Positions 24,189 through 31,533 of a stretch of DNA of 38,354 nt are shown here, piece by piece; position 1 is the stretch's first letter, and the number at the start of each line of letters is the position of its first letter. Source of the DNA: Chlamydiota bacterium (GTDB taxonomy: Bacteria > Chlamydiota > Chlamydiia > Chlamydiales > Parachlamydiaceae). The DNA lies in assembly GCA_013288825.1 (NCBI GenBank), contig JABDBC010000018.1, forward strand, positions 1 to 38,354, given 5' to 3'. The notes under the pieces are model-generated. The model did no database searches and was not told the DNA's origin. It saw nothing but the letters and a program-made list of their open reading frames with translations. Made by a program: the position numbers and the translations under genes.

Positions 24189-24476
24189 AAAAAATTAAAC
24201 GCAAAGACACGAAGCCGTAAAGAAGAAAAGAAAAGAAGTAACAGGAAATGTAGGATCAGGCAGGATATGAAGGATAGTAAGCATCCTCTTGAAAAGCAAA
24301 AGATATTTTAATGAGAAGCAAACGCCGAAGGCGTTTGCTTCTCATTAGGAATTTTTTGCATTTCAAGAGGATGCTTACTATCCTTCATATCCTGCCTGAT
24401 CCTACATATCCTGTTACTTCTTTCCTTTTCTGTTCTTCTTTCCGGCTTCGGGTCTTTTTGCTTTGCGTTTAATTTA
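24189..24476. repeat. Nested palindrome F-A-I between rnpB and cdsZ
   Basis: Outer F arms (AATTAAACGCAAAGACACG / CTTTGCGTTTAATTT), then A arms (AAGTAACAGGAAATGTAGG with mirror), then a central hairpin with AATGAGAAGCAAACGCC mirrored around a CGAAGG tip. The right end is eight bases from the cdsZ stop codon. On the minus strand the F arm supplies TTGCGT 17 bp before a poor -10 at the rnpB 5' end. Confidence 0.88.
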
Positions 24477-24483
24477 ATGTTTT

Positions 24484-25257
24484 TTATGTCTGTGATGCTT
24501 TCGTTCTGCGGCGGCGTTGTTTTGTCGCAACTGTCGAGCCCTCAAGCGCTTCGCTCTCTTGCCAGAATAAAATGCGGGAGCAATGTTCACAAAAAACTAG
24601 CAATTCCCCTTTGCGCACTATGTTTTCATCTTGTGCTGTCAACATAATGTGGCACCCACTGCAGCATCGGTTTTCTATGGGAACTACCACGCGATCTCGT
24701 TTATTTCTGAGGAGACGTTCATAAATTCCCAAAATGTTGGGATCTGCCTGTTTGGCAAGTTCGTCGCGCTGAGCCTTTAAACCGCGTCCTTCTTCGTTGA
24801 TGCGTGCGATGCTTTCCAAGATCTCTGTTTCGATAGCCTTGTTATTGTTTACTGTTGAATCGAGGCTTTCTAGCAGGGTTTTATATAGCTCTTCTTCTCC
24901 AGCTAATTTGTCGTATGCTTCACTCAGGCGTTGTTCTTTTGCCGTTCTTTCCCTTTCCACTTGAGACATTTCATGGTTTAAGGCATTAAACTCATCGACT
25001 TTTTTGATCGCATGCTGCTGGGCTTCCAATTTTTTGAACTTGGCAGAGATCTCATTGAGTTCCCCTTCAGCTAGGCGAATATTTTTTTTGAGTTCGATGA
25101 CTTCTTTTTCTTTCGACTCAACTTGGTCCCTTAACGCGCCCTCAACGGAATGAATTGTTTCTAACTCAATTTTACGTCCCTTTTTGAGCCGAAGGAGTTG
25201 CAGCATTTGCATATCGGGTTCTTGAAGTTCTAATATTGTCGTGAGAGCTTCTTGCAT
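24484..25257 (-). CDS. cdsZ: CdsZ/CT398-like coiled-coil zinc-ribbon protein
   Basis: A 257-aa protein. Residues about 1-180 form long coiled coils rich in Glu, Lys and Leu. The C-terminus has a C4 zinc ribbon, CCSGCHIMLTAQ...LLVFCEHCSRIL, with two CxxC pairs (about residues 198-225). Size and layout fit the C4-zinc-ribbon family that includes C. trachomatis CT398/CdsZ, linked in the literature to type III secretion and sigma-54 binding. AGGA precedes the ATG by about five bases. It diverges from rsbV. If it acts as in Chlamydia it would support the secretion machinery implied by the chaperone at 13161; that link is inferred. Confidence 0.82.
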   Translation of the reverse strand: MQEALTTILELQEPDMQMLQLLRLKKGRKIELETIHSVEGALRDQVESKEKEVIELKKNIRLAEGELNEISAKFKKLEAQQHAIKKVDEFNALNHEMSQVERERTAKEQRLSEAYDKLAGEEELYKTLLESLDSTVNNNKAIETEILESIARINEEGRGLKAQRDELAKQADPNILGIYERLLRNKRDRVVVPIENRCCSGCHIMLTAQDENIVRKGELLVFCEHCSRILFWQESEALEGSTVATKQRRRRTKASQT

Positions 25258-25289
25258 AGCTATCCTGAGATTGATGATTTATAGGTGCA

Positions 25290-25451
25290 GAGGGAGTTGC
25301 AAAACTATAACTACTGATTTCTGGCGCTTTTTCCGATCTATGCCACTTTTCATAAACCCCCTACTCTCAGGAGTATGTGGGTTTACGAAAAATGGCATAT
25401 ATCGAAAAAATCGCTCAGAAATCAGTTCTGTTCTAGTTCCGCAACTCCCTC
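25290..25451. repeat. Imperfect 162-bp hairpin H between cdsZ and rsbV
   Basis: GAGGGAGTTGC at the left is mirrored by GCAACTCCCTC at the right. Inside, TGATTTCTG, CGATCTATGCCA, TTCATAAACCC and ACTC are matched imperfectly by right-hand partners with several bulges, around a TCAG tip. The terminal arm resembles family G. It occurs once in the window and, unlike most others, lies in a divergent gap. It could be an old repeat, a small mobile element remnant or an RNA structure; no gene fits the 327-bp gap. Confidence 0.75.
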
Positions 25452-25535
25452 TTTTGGAATAATATTTAATGGTATGTTTAAGTCTGCCTTATCTTAGGAT
25501 AAATCACAAGAAAAACTCGATTCCTTTTTTTCGCC

Positions 25536-25564
25536 TTGCATTTTGAGTTGCTGGGATTTAACAT
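25536..25564 (+). promoter_or_regulatory. Weak promoter candidate of rsbV
   Basis: TTGCAT (25536-25541) and TAACAT (25559-25564) are 17 bp apart, about 20 bases before the ribosome binding site AGAGG of rsbV. TTGAGT at 25543 with an AT-rich -10 is an alternative. Low certainty. Confidence 0.3.
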
Positions 25565-25584
25565 AAATATAAGAGGATATAGTT

Positions 25585-25938
25585 ATGGAAAAAACAGAAA
25601 ATTCTTTGGGAATCACAGAAGTGACCAAAGGAGATGTTGTCATCATACGCATCAAAGGCAAGCTGGATGCAAATCTCTCTATGACGATTGAAAAAAAGGC
25701 CATCGACTACACTAATCAAGGCCTTACTAAAATCTTATTTAATCTAAGCGATACAAGTTATATCAATAGCGCTGGATTGCGGATGCTACTCTCCATAAAA
25801 AAACAGGTGAAAACCTCTGGTGGAAAGTTTATTGTCTGCGGTCTGAATAGCGAAGTTACCGAAATCATGAAAATTTGTGGTTTCGATCACGTATTGGAAA
25901 TTACAAAGTCTGAAGAGGACGCTGTGCGCCAGTTCTAA
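25585..25938 (+). CDS. rsbV: STAS-domain anti-sigma factor antagonist (RsbV-like)
   Basis: A 117-aa single STAS domain. The phosphorylation-site motif is YINSAGLRMLLS, with Ser near residue 73, preceded by a strand reading KILFNLSDTSY. Such proteins are phosphorylated by RsbW-type kinases and, when unphosphorylated, bind the kinase to free a sigma factor; in chlamydiae the Rsb pathway is linked to sigma-66 control. AGAGG lies upstream of the ATG. It sits directly before miaA, as CT765-CT766 do in C. trachomatis, and is probably co-transcribed with it. Confidence 0.9.
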   Translation: MEKTENSLGITEVTKGDVVIIRIKGKLDANLSMTIEKKAIDYTNQGLTKILFNLSDTSYINSAGLRMLLSIKKQVKTSGGKFIVCGLNSEVTEIMKICGFDHVLEITKSEEDAVRQF

Positions 25939-25954
25939 GAAAGGGCAATAAATT

Positions 25955-26989
25955 GTGTGTGGAACAACGCTCGAAAAGCAGAAAGTTGAACGTCTTTACT
26001 TTGGCCTAGCCCTAGAAGCCCAAAAGCAAATTACTTTTAACCTACAACATCCCAAAAAACAAGTGATCGTCATCGCAGGCCCCACAGGCTGCGGAAAAAG
26101 CGCTTTTGCCTTGGCATTGGCTGAAAAAATCGGCGGTGAAATCGTCTCCGCTGACTCAATGCAGGTCTATCGGGGAATGGACATCGGAACCGCCAAACCC
26201 ACTCAAGAAGAGCGTTTGAAAGTCCCTCATCATCTCATCGATATTAAAGACATCTCTGAAAACTTCAATGTGGTCGATTTCTATTACGAAGCTCGGCAGG
26301 CTTGTCAAGCCATTCTCAGCAGAAATAATGTTCCCATTGTTGTCGGAGGCTCTGGCTTCTACCTCCATTCTCTTATTTTTGGTCCCCCTGTCGGGCCTCC
26401 ATCTGTGCCTGAAATACGAAAAAAAATAGAAGGCGAGATGGAAAAACGAGGCTCCGAGAACCTTTATGAGCAACTTAGACAATTTGATCCCGAATATGCC
26501 AGCACAGTGACAAAATCTGATAAACAAAAAATCATACGAGCTCTTGAAATTATTGAATTGACAGGAAAAAAAGTAAGTAAACTGGCCTGGAAAAGCAAAG
26601 TCAAGCCCCTTTCTTACAATTTCCACTGCTGGTTCCTGACCCGTGAGCGCGATCATCTTTATCGGCGAATTGATAAACGGTGTGAAAGAATGCTTCAGGA
26701 AGGGCTGATTGATGAGGTCAGACAATTGGAAAAAGAGGGGATTAGAGAAAACCCTTCCACCGCTCAAGCAATAGGATACCGGCAAGCATTAAATTATCTC
26801 GCGACAGCACAAACTGAATCCGACTACCACCAGTTTGTAGAGGCTTTTAAACGAGCCTCTCGCAATTATGCTAAGAGACAGCTGACCTGGTTTCGCCGCG
26901 AACATCTGTTCCGCTGGCTGGATCTCGATCTGCACGATGATGACCTAGCACAGGATATCATTTACCAAGATCTCAACAATTTGCGCTAA
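25955..26989 (+). CDS. miaA: tRNA dimethylallyltransferase MiaA
   Basis: Adds a dimethylallyl group to A37 of tRNAs reading U-starting codons. Motifs are VIAGPTGCGKSAFALALA (P-loop, about residues 39-55), SADSMQVYRGMDIGTAKP, VPHHLIDI, VVGGSGFYLHSL and AIGYRQAL, all typical. The 344-aa length includes about 35 extra N-terminal residues compared with E. coli MiaA. I keep the GTG at 25955 because AAGGG lies nine bases upstream. It follows rsbV by 16 bp. The TAA stop is part of the outer arm of palindrome E2. Confidence 0.96.
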   Translation: MCGTTLEKQKVERLYFGLALEAQKQITFNLQHPKKQVIVIAGPTGCGKSAFALALAEKIGGEIVSADSMQVYRGMDIGTAKPTQEERLKVPHHLIDIKDISENFNVVDFYYEARQACQAILSRNNVPIVVGGSGFYLHSLIFGPPVGPPSVPEIRKKIEGEMEKRGSENLYEQLRQFDPEYASTVTKSDKQKIIRALEIIELTGKKVSKLAWKSKVKPLSYNFHCWFLTRERDHLYRRIDKRCERMLQEGLIDEVRQLEKEGIRENPSTAQAIGYRQALNYLATAQTESDYHQFVEAFKRASRNYAKRQLTWFRREHLFRWLDLDLHDDDLAQDIIYQDLNNLR

Positions 26990-27134
26990 AACATTTCTGT
27001 AAGATTTTTACCACAGAGATCACAGAGAGAAGAAGAGAAATATGGAGAAGTGTGAAAATATCCTCTTCCTTCTCCATACCTCTCTCCTTCTCTCTGTGAT
27101 CTCTGTGGTAAAAATCTTACAGAAATGTTTTAGC
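26985..27134. repeat. Palindrome E2 starting at the miaA stop codon
   Basis: Left arm: GCTAAAACATTTCTGTAAGA, containing the miaA TAA, then the E arm TTTTTACCACAGAGATCACAG. The right arm mirrors both to ...CTTACAGAAATGTTTTAGC, an arm of about 45 bp with essentially no mismatch. The centre is GA-rich then CT-rich. The outer 20 bp are specific to this locus and not part of the E repeat elsewhere. Confidence 0.92.
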
Positions 27135-27162
27135 GGGAATAGCTGCCAGGATCTTATGTCCC

Positions 27163-27191
27163 TTTACTAAAATATGCGAATCAATTATGAT
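27163..27191 (+). promoter_or_regulatory. Candidate promoter of the coiled-coil protein gene
   Basis: TTTACT (27163-27168) and TATGAT (27186-27191) are 17 bp apart, 27 bp upstream of the ATG at 27219. The preceding TATGTCCC resembles a D-arm fragment. It would give the genes downstream of palindrome E2 their own transcript start. Confidence 0.4.
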
Positions 27192-27218
27192 CACTTTAAA
27201 CAAAACAAGATATAGGCT

Positions 27219-28946
27219 ATGAGTCAACAAGAGAATCTCCATTCATCAGAAGAGAACAGTCAACATTCACAAAATGGCATACTCGAAAATCCCTTCGACA
27301 GTGTCCCTGAAATTGAAAATTCCGATGTTAAAAATATAGCGGAGCCTCTTGAAGATGCTTCAAGTGAAAAAGAAACAAAAATCATTCTTACACCAGCTGT
27401 AGAGGCTTTTGCAAAAGAGATTGAAGCTCTCGCTACCCCAGAAGAGAGGTTGGAACGCTCCATCCTATTCTTGGAGCAAATTCTTACTCAAAATTCCCCT
27501 CCCCACTTTAAAGATTTCTGGCAAGCACGCGACATATCCATAAGATTGTTTAAAGAACAGATTTCCCCTACCGTCAGAGCAGCATTATGGATAAAATATA
27601 GCGAACTTTCTAAAGAAGCTCGCCGCCTCAAAGAACAATTTGATGAGCAAAGTGCCTTTGCTTCGGAGCAAATCGATATTGCTGTCAAAGCCCTAGAAGC
27701 CGATTTGATCAAATTTGAGAAGCCCAAAGATCCTTCAGAAGCCTCCTCGGAAGCTTCCTTAGAGCAATATTCATTTAAATCTGAAGCTCTTGCAAAAAAT
27801 TTACCGTTCTACAAAAACAATCAGCACCAACTGGATCTCCTCAATACATATGCCTCGCGCATCAATAGCCTCCGAAAGGAACTCATCCGCACTGAAATGC
27901 GCGTTCGGAAAAAAAATCAATTTTTCCAAAGGCTTTCACACGCCGGCGACCAAGTATTTCCAAAACGGAAACAGCTCATTCAAGACATCAGTAGCCAGTT
28001 TAATGATGACGTCGAAGCTTTCATTAATGCCAATTTTAATCGCCCCGTCCCCTCAGCCCCATGCTTCGTCCTTCGAGAAGAAATAAAATTGCTGCAAAAT
28101 ACGGCTAAACTGCTGACTCTTAGTTCTCCTGTCTTTGCACAGACCCGCATGAGATTGAGTGAATGCTGGGATAAAATAAAAGAATTCGACAAAGAACGGA
28201 AGAAGGAACGGGCTCAACAAAAAAACGCCTTTCAACAGAATAAAGATGAGTTACTCCAAAAACTCGACGCTATTGCTAGTGAAAAAGGAAGTGGACAACT
28301 CAACTCAGCCGATGCTATCCAACGGTTGAATGCAATTTCCAAACAAATGCGCGATGTTGAGCTCGGCCGCGATGAAGTGAAAATTTTGAAGGACCGCCTA
28401 GAAGAAATTCGTGTACCCATCCTCGACGAAATTAAAAATGAAGAAAAAACGCGCCAGGATCACGAGCAAGAACGGGTACGCCAAAAACAACAACGCCTAA
28501 TCGACCTAAAGCATGAGGTTCAGGCTTTTATCCAAGATGTTGGAAAATGGGATTTGGAAAAACTTTTAGCTGATCGCGATGCGCTACTAGAAAAAATTGC
28601 CTCCGCACCAATGCCAAATCATGAAAAAGCTGAACTAGAACGCTCCCTAAAATCTCTCCGCGATGTCATTGCCGAAAAGAAAGAACAAGCGCTACTCAGC
28701 TTGCCTGAGGGTGACAGACATGCATTGGGTCAATTAAAACAGCTCCTGCAACAAAGAAAAGAACGTCGCCAAGAAATTAAGGATCAAATCGAGTCACTGC
28801 GCCGTGCTTCAGGTGTCTCCGGATTGGATTTTGGACGTGCAATGGAATATAATGCACAGCTTAAAGAAGAGAAAGAACGTCTCGAAAAAATCAATAGTGG
28901 CATAGAAGAAATTCGAGAGAAAATCGCACAGCTTACTGGCAAGTGA
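27219..28946 (+). CDS. Conserved chlamydial coiled-coil protein (CT768-like)
   Basis: A 575-aa acidic, coiled-coil protein. The first 60 residues are low-complexity and rich in Glu, Ser and Asn. The rest is helical with heptad-like Glu/Lys/Gln/Leu repeats (for example around 310-440 and 500-570); there are no membrane segments or signal peptide. No enzyme motif is visible. Its place between miaA and rsfS-fabF is that of CT768, a conserved chlamydial protein of unknown role, so I link them by position and style rather than alignment. The stop overlaps the next start (TGATG). The ribosome binding site is weak (TATAGG). Confidence 0.83.
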   Translation: MSQQENLHSSEENSQHSQNGILENPFDSVPEIENSDVKNIAEPLEDASSEKETKIILTPAVEAFAKEIEALATPEERLERSILFLEQILTQNSPPHFKDFWQARDISIRLFKEQISPTVRAALWIKYSELSKEARRLKEQFDEQSAFASEQIDIAVKALEADLIKFEKPKDPSEASSEASLEQYSFKSEALAKNLPFYKNNQHQLDLLNTYASRINSLRKELIRTEMRVRKKNQFFQRLSHAGDQVFPKRKQLIQDISSQFNDDVEAFINANFNRPVPSAPCFVLREEIKLLQNTAKLLTLSSPVFAQTRMRLSECWDKIKEFDKERKKERAQQKNAFQQNKDELLQKLDAIASEKGSGQLNSADAIQRLNAISKQMRDVELGRDEVKILKDRLEEIRVPILDEIKNEEKTRQDHEQERVRQKQQRLIDLKHEVQAFIQDVGKWDLEKLLADRDALLEKIASAPMPNHEKAELERSLKSLRDVIAEKKEQALLSLPEGDRHALGQLKQLLQQRKERRQEIKDQIESLRRASGVSGLDFGRAMEYNAQLKEEKERLEKINSGIEEIREKIAQLTGK

Positions 28947-29596
28947 TGTCTTGTATCGCACTGGCTGCATTTGATTTAGACAACACGCTAGTCAAAGGGA
29001 ACTCAAGCTTCCAATTTGGAAAACATCTCTATAAACACAGACAGATTCCCTTCTTTACCATGGTTCAATTGGTTGGGAATTACTTTTTTTATAAAACAGG
29101 CGTCCTCACAATTCCAGAAATGCAGAACGCCATATTTCAAAAATTTTTCTTAGGAAAAAACAGCAGTCTCATTCAAGAAAGGGCCTGTGAATTTGTTGAA
29201 GAGCATTTTGATTCGATTCTCTATCAACCCGCACTCCAACGACTGAAAGAGTCACAACAAGCCGGACATCACACCGTTATCTTATCCAGTTCCCCCTCCT
29301 TTATTGTAGAACCCTTTGCAAAACGACTAAATGTAAATGCATGGGCGGCGACTCGATATCAGGTTGAAAATGGATCCTTTTCCGGCATTTCACAATTTAT
29401 GCTGAGCGATGATAAAGCTGATTACGTGATTCATTTAGCAGAACAATTGAAAATTTCAAAACAACAGATTATTGTTTATTCGGACAGCCATGAAGATTGT
29501 TCTTTTCTTAGCGTAGCAGGTCAACCGGTTGCCGTGAACCCTAGCCGTGCTCTGCGCAAGATTTGCAAGCACAACAACTGGACTGTCTTACAGTGA
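28946..29596 (+). CDS. HAD-superfamily IB phosphatase
   Basis: A 216-aa HAD hydrolase. Motif I is FDLDNTLVKGNSS with both aspartates, motif II is ILSSSPSF, and motif IV is IVYSDSHEDCSFL; the late PVAVNPSRALRKIC segment is typical of the SerB-like HAD-IB group. This group includes phosphoserine phosphatases and lipid or sugar phosphatases, and the substrate cannot be read from sequence. I prefer the ATG at 28946, which overlaps the previous stop as TGATG, to the GTG at 28943. It is coupled to the coiled-coil gene. Confidence 0.88.
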   Translation: MSCIALAAFDLDNTLVKGNSSFQFGKHLYKHRQIPFFTMVQLVGNYFFYKTGVLTIPEMQNAIFQKFFLGKNSSLIQERACEFVEEHFDSILYQPALQRLKESQQAGHHTVILSSSPSFIVEPFAKRLNVNAWAATRYQVENGSFSGISQFMLSDDKADYVIHLAEQLKISKQQIIVYSDSHEDCSFLSVAGQPVAVNPSRALRKICKHNNWTVLQ

Positions 29597-29600
29597 TTTT

Positions 29601-29875
29601 AAGAAAGACAACTGCTAGAAAAAAAGTAACAGGATATGCATCAAGCTAAAGAAACCCACGTCGAAGAAGAAAAGTAACAGGATATGCAGGATCGCAAGCG
29701 GCAGGATAGCAAGCATCCTCTTGTATTTCAAAAGAATTTCCAATGGATCTATGGCCGGGAGGCCATAGATCCATTGGAAATTCTTTGTATATCAAGAGGA
29801 TGCTTGCTATCCTTCCTATCCTGCCGCTTGCGATCCTGCATATCCTGTTACTTTTATTCTTAGAAATTGTTTTCC
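29601..29875. repeat. Palindrome A4 between the HAD and nadD genes
   Basis: Outer locus-specific arm (AGACAACTGCTAGAAAA / TTCTTAGAAATTGTTT), A arms (AAAGTAACAGGATATGCAGG with mirror; a GATCGCAAGCGG variant inside), then the inner hairpin AAGAATTTCCAATGGATC with a GGCCGGGAGGCC tip, the same design as the centre of A1. The left side has an extra partial A arm at 29628-29641 followed by about 35 unmatched bases. It fills the 321-bp gap. Confidence 0.9.
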
Positions 29876-29917
29876 GCAGATTCGTGGAAGGGATGTTGTT
29901 TAAAGGGATGTTATTAT

Positions 29918-30529
29918 ATGGAAATCGGTGTTTATGGAGGATCGTTTGATCCAATCCACTTGGGACACATCAACCTTGCTCTAGCCATATGCGAAGCAAG
30001 AAAATTAGACCAAATCTGCTTCTGTCCCGCATATGTAAATCCCTTCAAATCTGGGTCTGACATACCCAATCTAAATCACCGCTTAGAAATGTTAAAATTA
30101 GCCCTCTTAGACATCCCTCAATGCCAAATTCTCACCGCAGAAATCGAACGCCAGGGCATCTCATATACCGTTGATACGTTGCGCACCCTCATCCACGCAG
30201 AGCAAGGCAAACCTTTTCCCAACCGCTATAGCCTCATTTTAGGTGCAGATGCCGCTGCCCATTTTGCCAAATGGAAAGAACCTGAAGAGATCGCTCGTCT
30301 AGTTCCTATTTATGTTGGGACTCGTTCTACAAATCAACTGCTTTTGGAAAATTCATTATTACCTTCTATTCGCACCGCCCTATCTGCAGGCATAACAGAA
30401 GTCCCCTTATTTGATATTTCAAGCACTCAAATTCGCAGTCGAATTGCGGCAGGCCTCTACTGCGGCCACCTCGTACCATCCAAAGTTTTATCTTATATCA
30501 GAGACAAGCACCTATATGAGGCTGTGTAA
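29918..30529 (+). CDS. nadD: Nicotinate-nucleotide adenylyltransferase
   Basis: Transfers AMP to nicotinate mononucleotide in NAD synthesis. The N-terminus YGGSFDPIHLGHINLA carries the HxGH nucleotidyltransferase motif, LILGADAAAHFAKWKEP is the NadD signature and DISSTQIRSRI is the ISSTxIR motif. The ATG at 29918 gives 203 aa and has AAAGGGA nine bases upstream; frame further upstream is palindrome A4. The last codons (TATGAGGCTGTG) are repeated 381 bp downstream just before rsfS, on the far side of palindrome B2. NadD next to RsfS is a common bacterial arrangement. Confidence 0.95.
   Translation: MEIGVYGGSFDPIHLGHINLALAICEARKLDQICFCPAYVNPFKSGSDIPNLNHRLEMLKLALLDIPQCQILTAEIERQGISYTVDTLRTLIHAEQGKPFPNRYSLILGADAAAHFAKWKEPEEIARLVPIYVGTRSTNQLLLENSLLPSIRTALSAGITEVPLFDISSTQIRSRIAAGLYCGHLVPSKVLSYIRDKHLYEAV
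30515..30526 (+). repeat. 12-bp direct repeat, copy 1 (end of nadD)
   Basis: TATGAGGCTGTG, the last 12 bases before the nadD stop. The identical sequence is at 30896-30907, on the other side of palindrome B2. See the second copy and findings. Confidence 0.7.
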
Positions 30530-30534
30530 TAATC

Positions 30535-30823
30535 GTTAATTCGTTTGTTCCGGCCCTCCGGGACGGAATCATTGGTTGACGCTATCCTAGGCTTCGCTTA
30601 CCCCTCCGGGGAGCTTCAGCCTGGGCTATTACGTAAACAGGCCCTCCGGGCTGTATGTGGAAGACATTTACATTCAACTCTATGTTTGAAAATCACGCTT
30701 TCACCACAGCCCGGAGGGCCTGTTTACGTAATAGCCCAGGCTGAAGCTCCCCGGAGGGGTAAGCGAAGCCTGGGAAGCGCCATCCAATAACACCACCGTC
30801 CCGGAGGGCCGGCACAATTCATT
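30535..30823. repeat. Palindrome B2 between nadD and rsfS
   Basis: Family B arms as in B1 (CCGGCCCTCCGGGACGG..., CTTCGCTTACCCCTCCGGGG, AGCTTCAGCCTGGGCTATTA, ACAGGCCCTCCGGGC, mirrored), with short locus-specific ends (GTTAATTCGTTTG / CAATTCATTAA). The loop (30652-30708) holds GTTTGAAAATCACGCTTTC, the reverse complement of the orientation in B1 and B3, so the loop is flipped here. It accounts for most of the 382-bp gap. Confidence 0.92.
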
Positions 30824-30895
30824 AAAAATTTTTCACAACCTCAATCGTTGACTTCATATTGAAAGCCGTGTAAAATGTTTCTCTTTAGGCGTAAC

Positions 30896-30907
30896 TATGA
30901 GGCTGTG
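30896..30907 (+). repeat. 12-bp direct repeat, copy 2 (before rsfS)
   Basis: Identical to 30515-30526. This copy contains GAGG, the only reasonable ribosome binding site for the TTG start of rsfS at 30912. If the segment between the two copies is removed, nadD and rsfS become directly adjacent and overlapping. Confidence 0.7.
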
Positions 30908-30911
30908 AATT

Positions 30912-31313
30912 TTGAAAAAACAAACAATAAATACGGAAATATCGGCTACCTTAGATGCAATCTCGCAAAGTATCTATGATAAAAAGGGATTCAATATTCT
31001 TGCATTAGATGTGCGCGATATTTCAACTCTGGCCGACTATGTCATCATTGCTGAAGGAAATATCGACCGGCATCTAAAAGCACTTTGTATGACAATAAAA
31101 GAGACTTCGCAAAAACTCGGACAAATGCCTCTTTATGTGGAAGGGGAACAGTCTGGCGAATGGATCGTCATCGACTATGGGGAAGTTGTCGTTCATTTGT
31201 TTATCCCGGAACTGCGCGAGAAATATGCCCTAGAAGAGCTCTGGCATGAAGCTGATATCATCGATGTGAAAATTAACACCGAAAGAAAAGAAAAACTTTC
31301 TAAAGAGCAATAA
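30912..31313 (+). CDS. rsfS: Ribosomal silencing factor RsfS (Iojap/YbeB)
   Basis: RsfS binds uL14 and blocks 30S-50S joining when translation should slow. The domain spans nearly the whole 133 aa: ILALDVRDISTLADYVIIAEG, LYVEGEQSGEWIVIDYGEVVVHLF and REKYALEELWHEA are characteristic. The start appears to be TTG at 30912, with GAGG about nine bases upstream; a nearby ATG at 30898 runs straight into a stop. The order before fabF matches CT769-CT770. The TAA stop is part of the outer arm of palindrome D4. Confidence 0.93.
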   Translation: MKKQTINTEISATLDAISQSIYDKKGFNILALDVRDISTLADYVIIAEGNIDRHLKALCMTIKETSQKLGQMPLYVEGEQSGEWIVIDYGEVVVHLFIPELREKYALEELWHEADIIDVKINTERKEKLSKEQ

Positions 31314-31514
31314 GTTTGTGTGGGACATATTCTTCGTGCCCGTGTAAAGGACAAAGGACCTAAGGGACATAAAGGACCTAAAGGACAAAGGGACGTAAAG
31401 GACAATTGCCTTGTCCTTTACGTCCCTTACGTCCTTTGTCCTTTACGTCCTTTATGTCCCTTACGTCCTTTGTCCTTTACACGGGCACGAAAAATATGTC
31501 CCATACAAACTTAT
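31310..31514. repeat. Palindrome D4 starting at the rsfS stop codon
   Basis: The outer arm ATAAGTTTGTGTGGGACATA (including the rsfS TAA) and TTCGTGCCCGTGTAAAGGAC are mirrored by CCTTTACACGGGCACGAAAA and TATGTCCCATACAAACTTAT; in between are family D arms of 9-bp units. The right end ACTTATAAT runs into a TATAAT (31512-31517) 17 bases before the fabF start, though no -35 partner is seen. The CGTGCCCGTGT arm is shared with D3. Confidence 0.92.
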
Positions 31515-31533
31515 AATAGCAGGGGAGGAAAAA

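Noticed and set aside
31411-31533. 5' extension of fabF (Leu/Tyr/Pro/Val-rich)
   Set aside because: It is a translation of the 9-bp repeats of palindrome D4. The FabF family start and the GGGGAGG site are at 31534.
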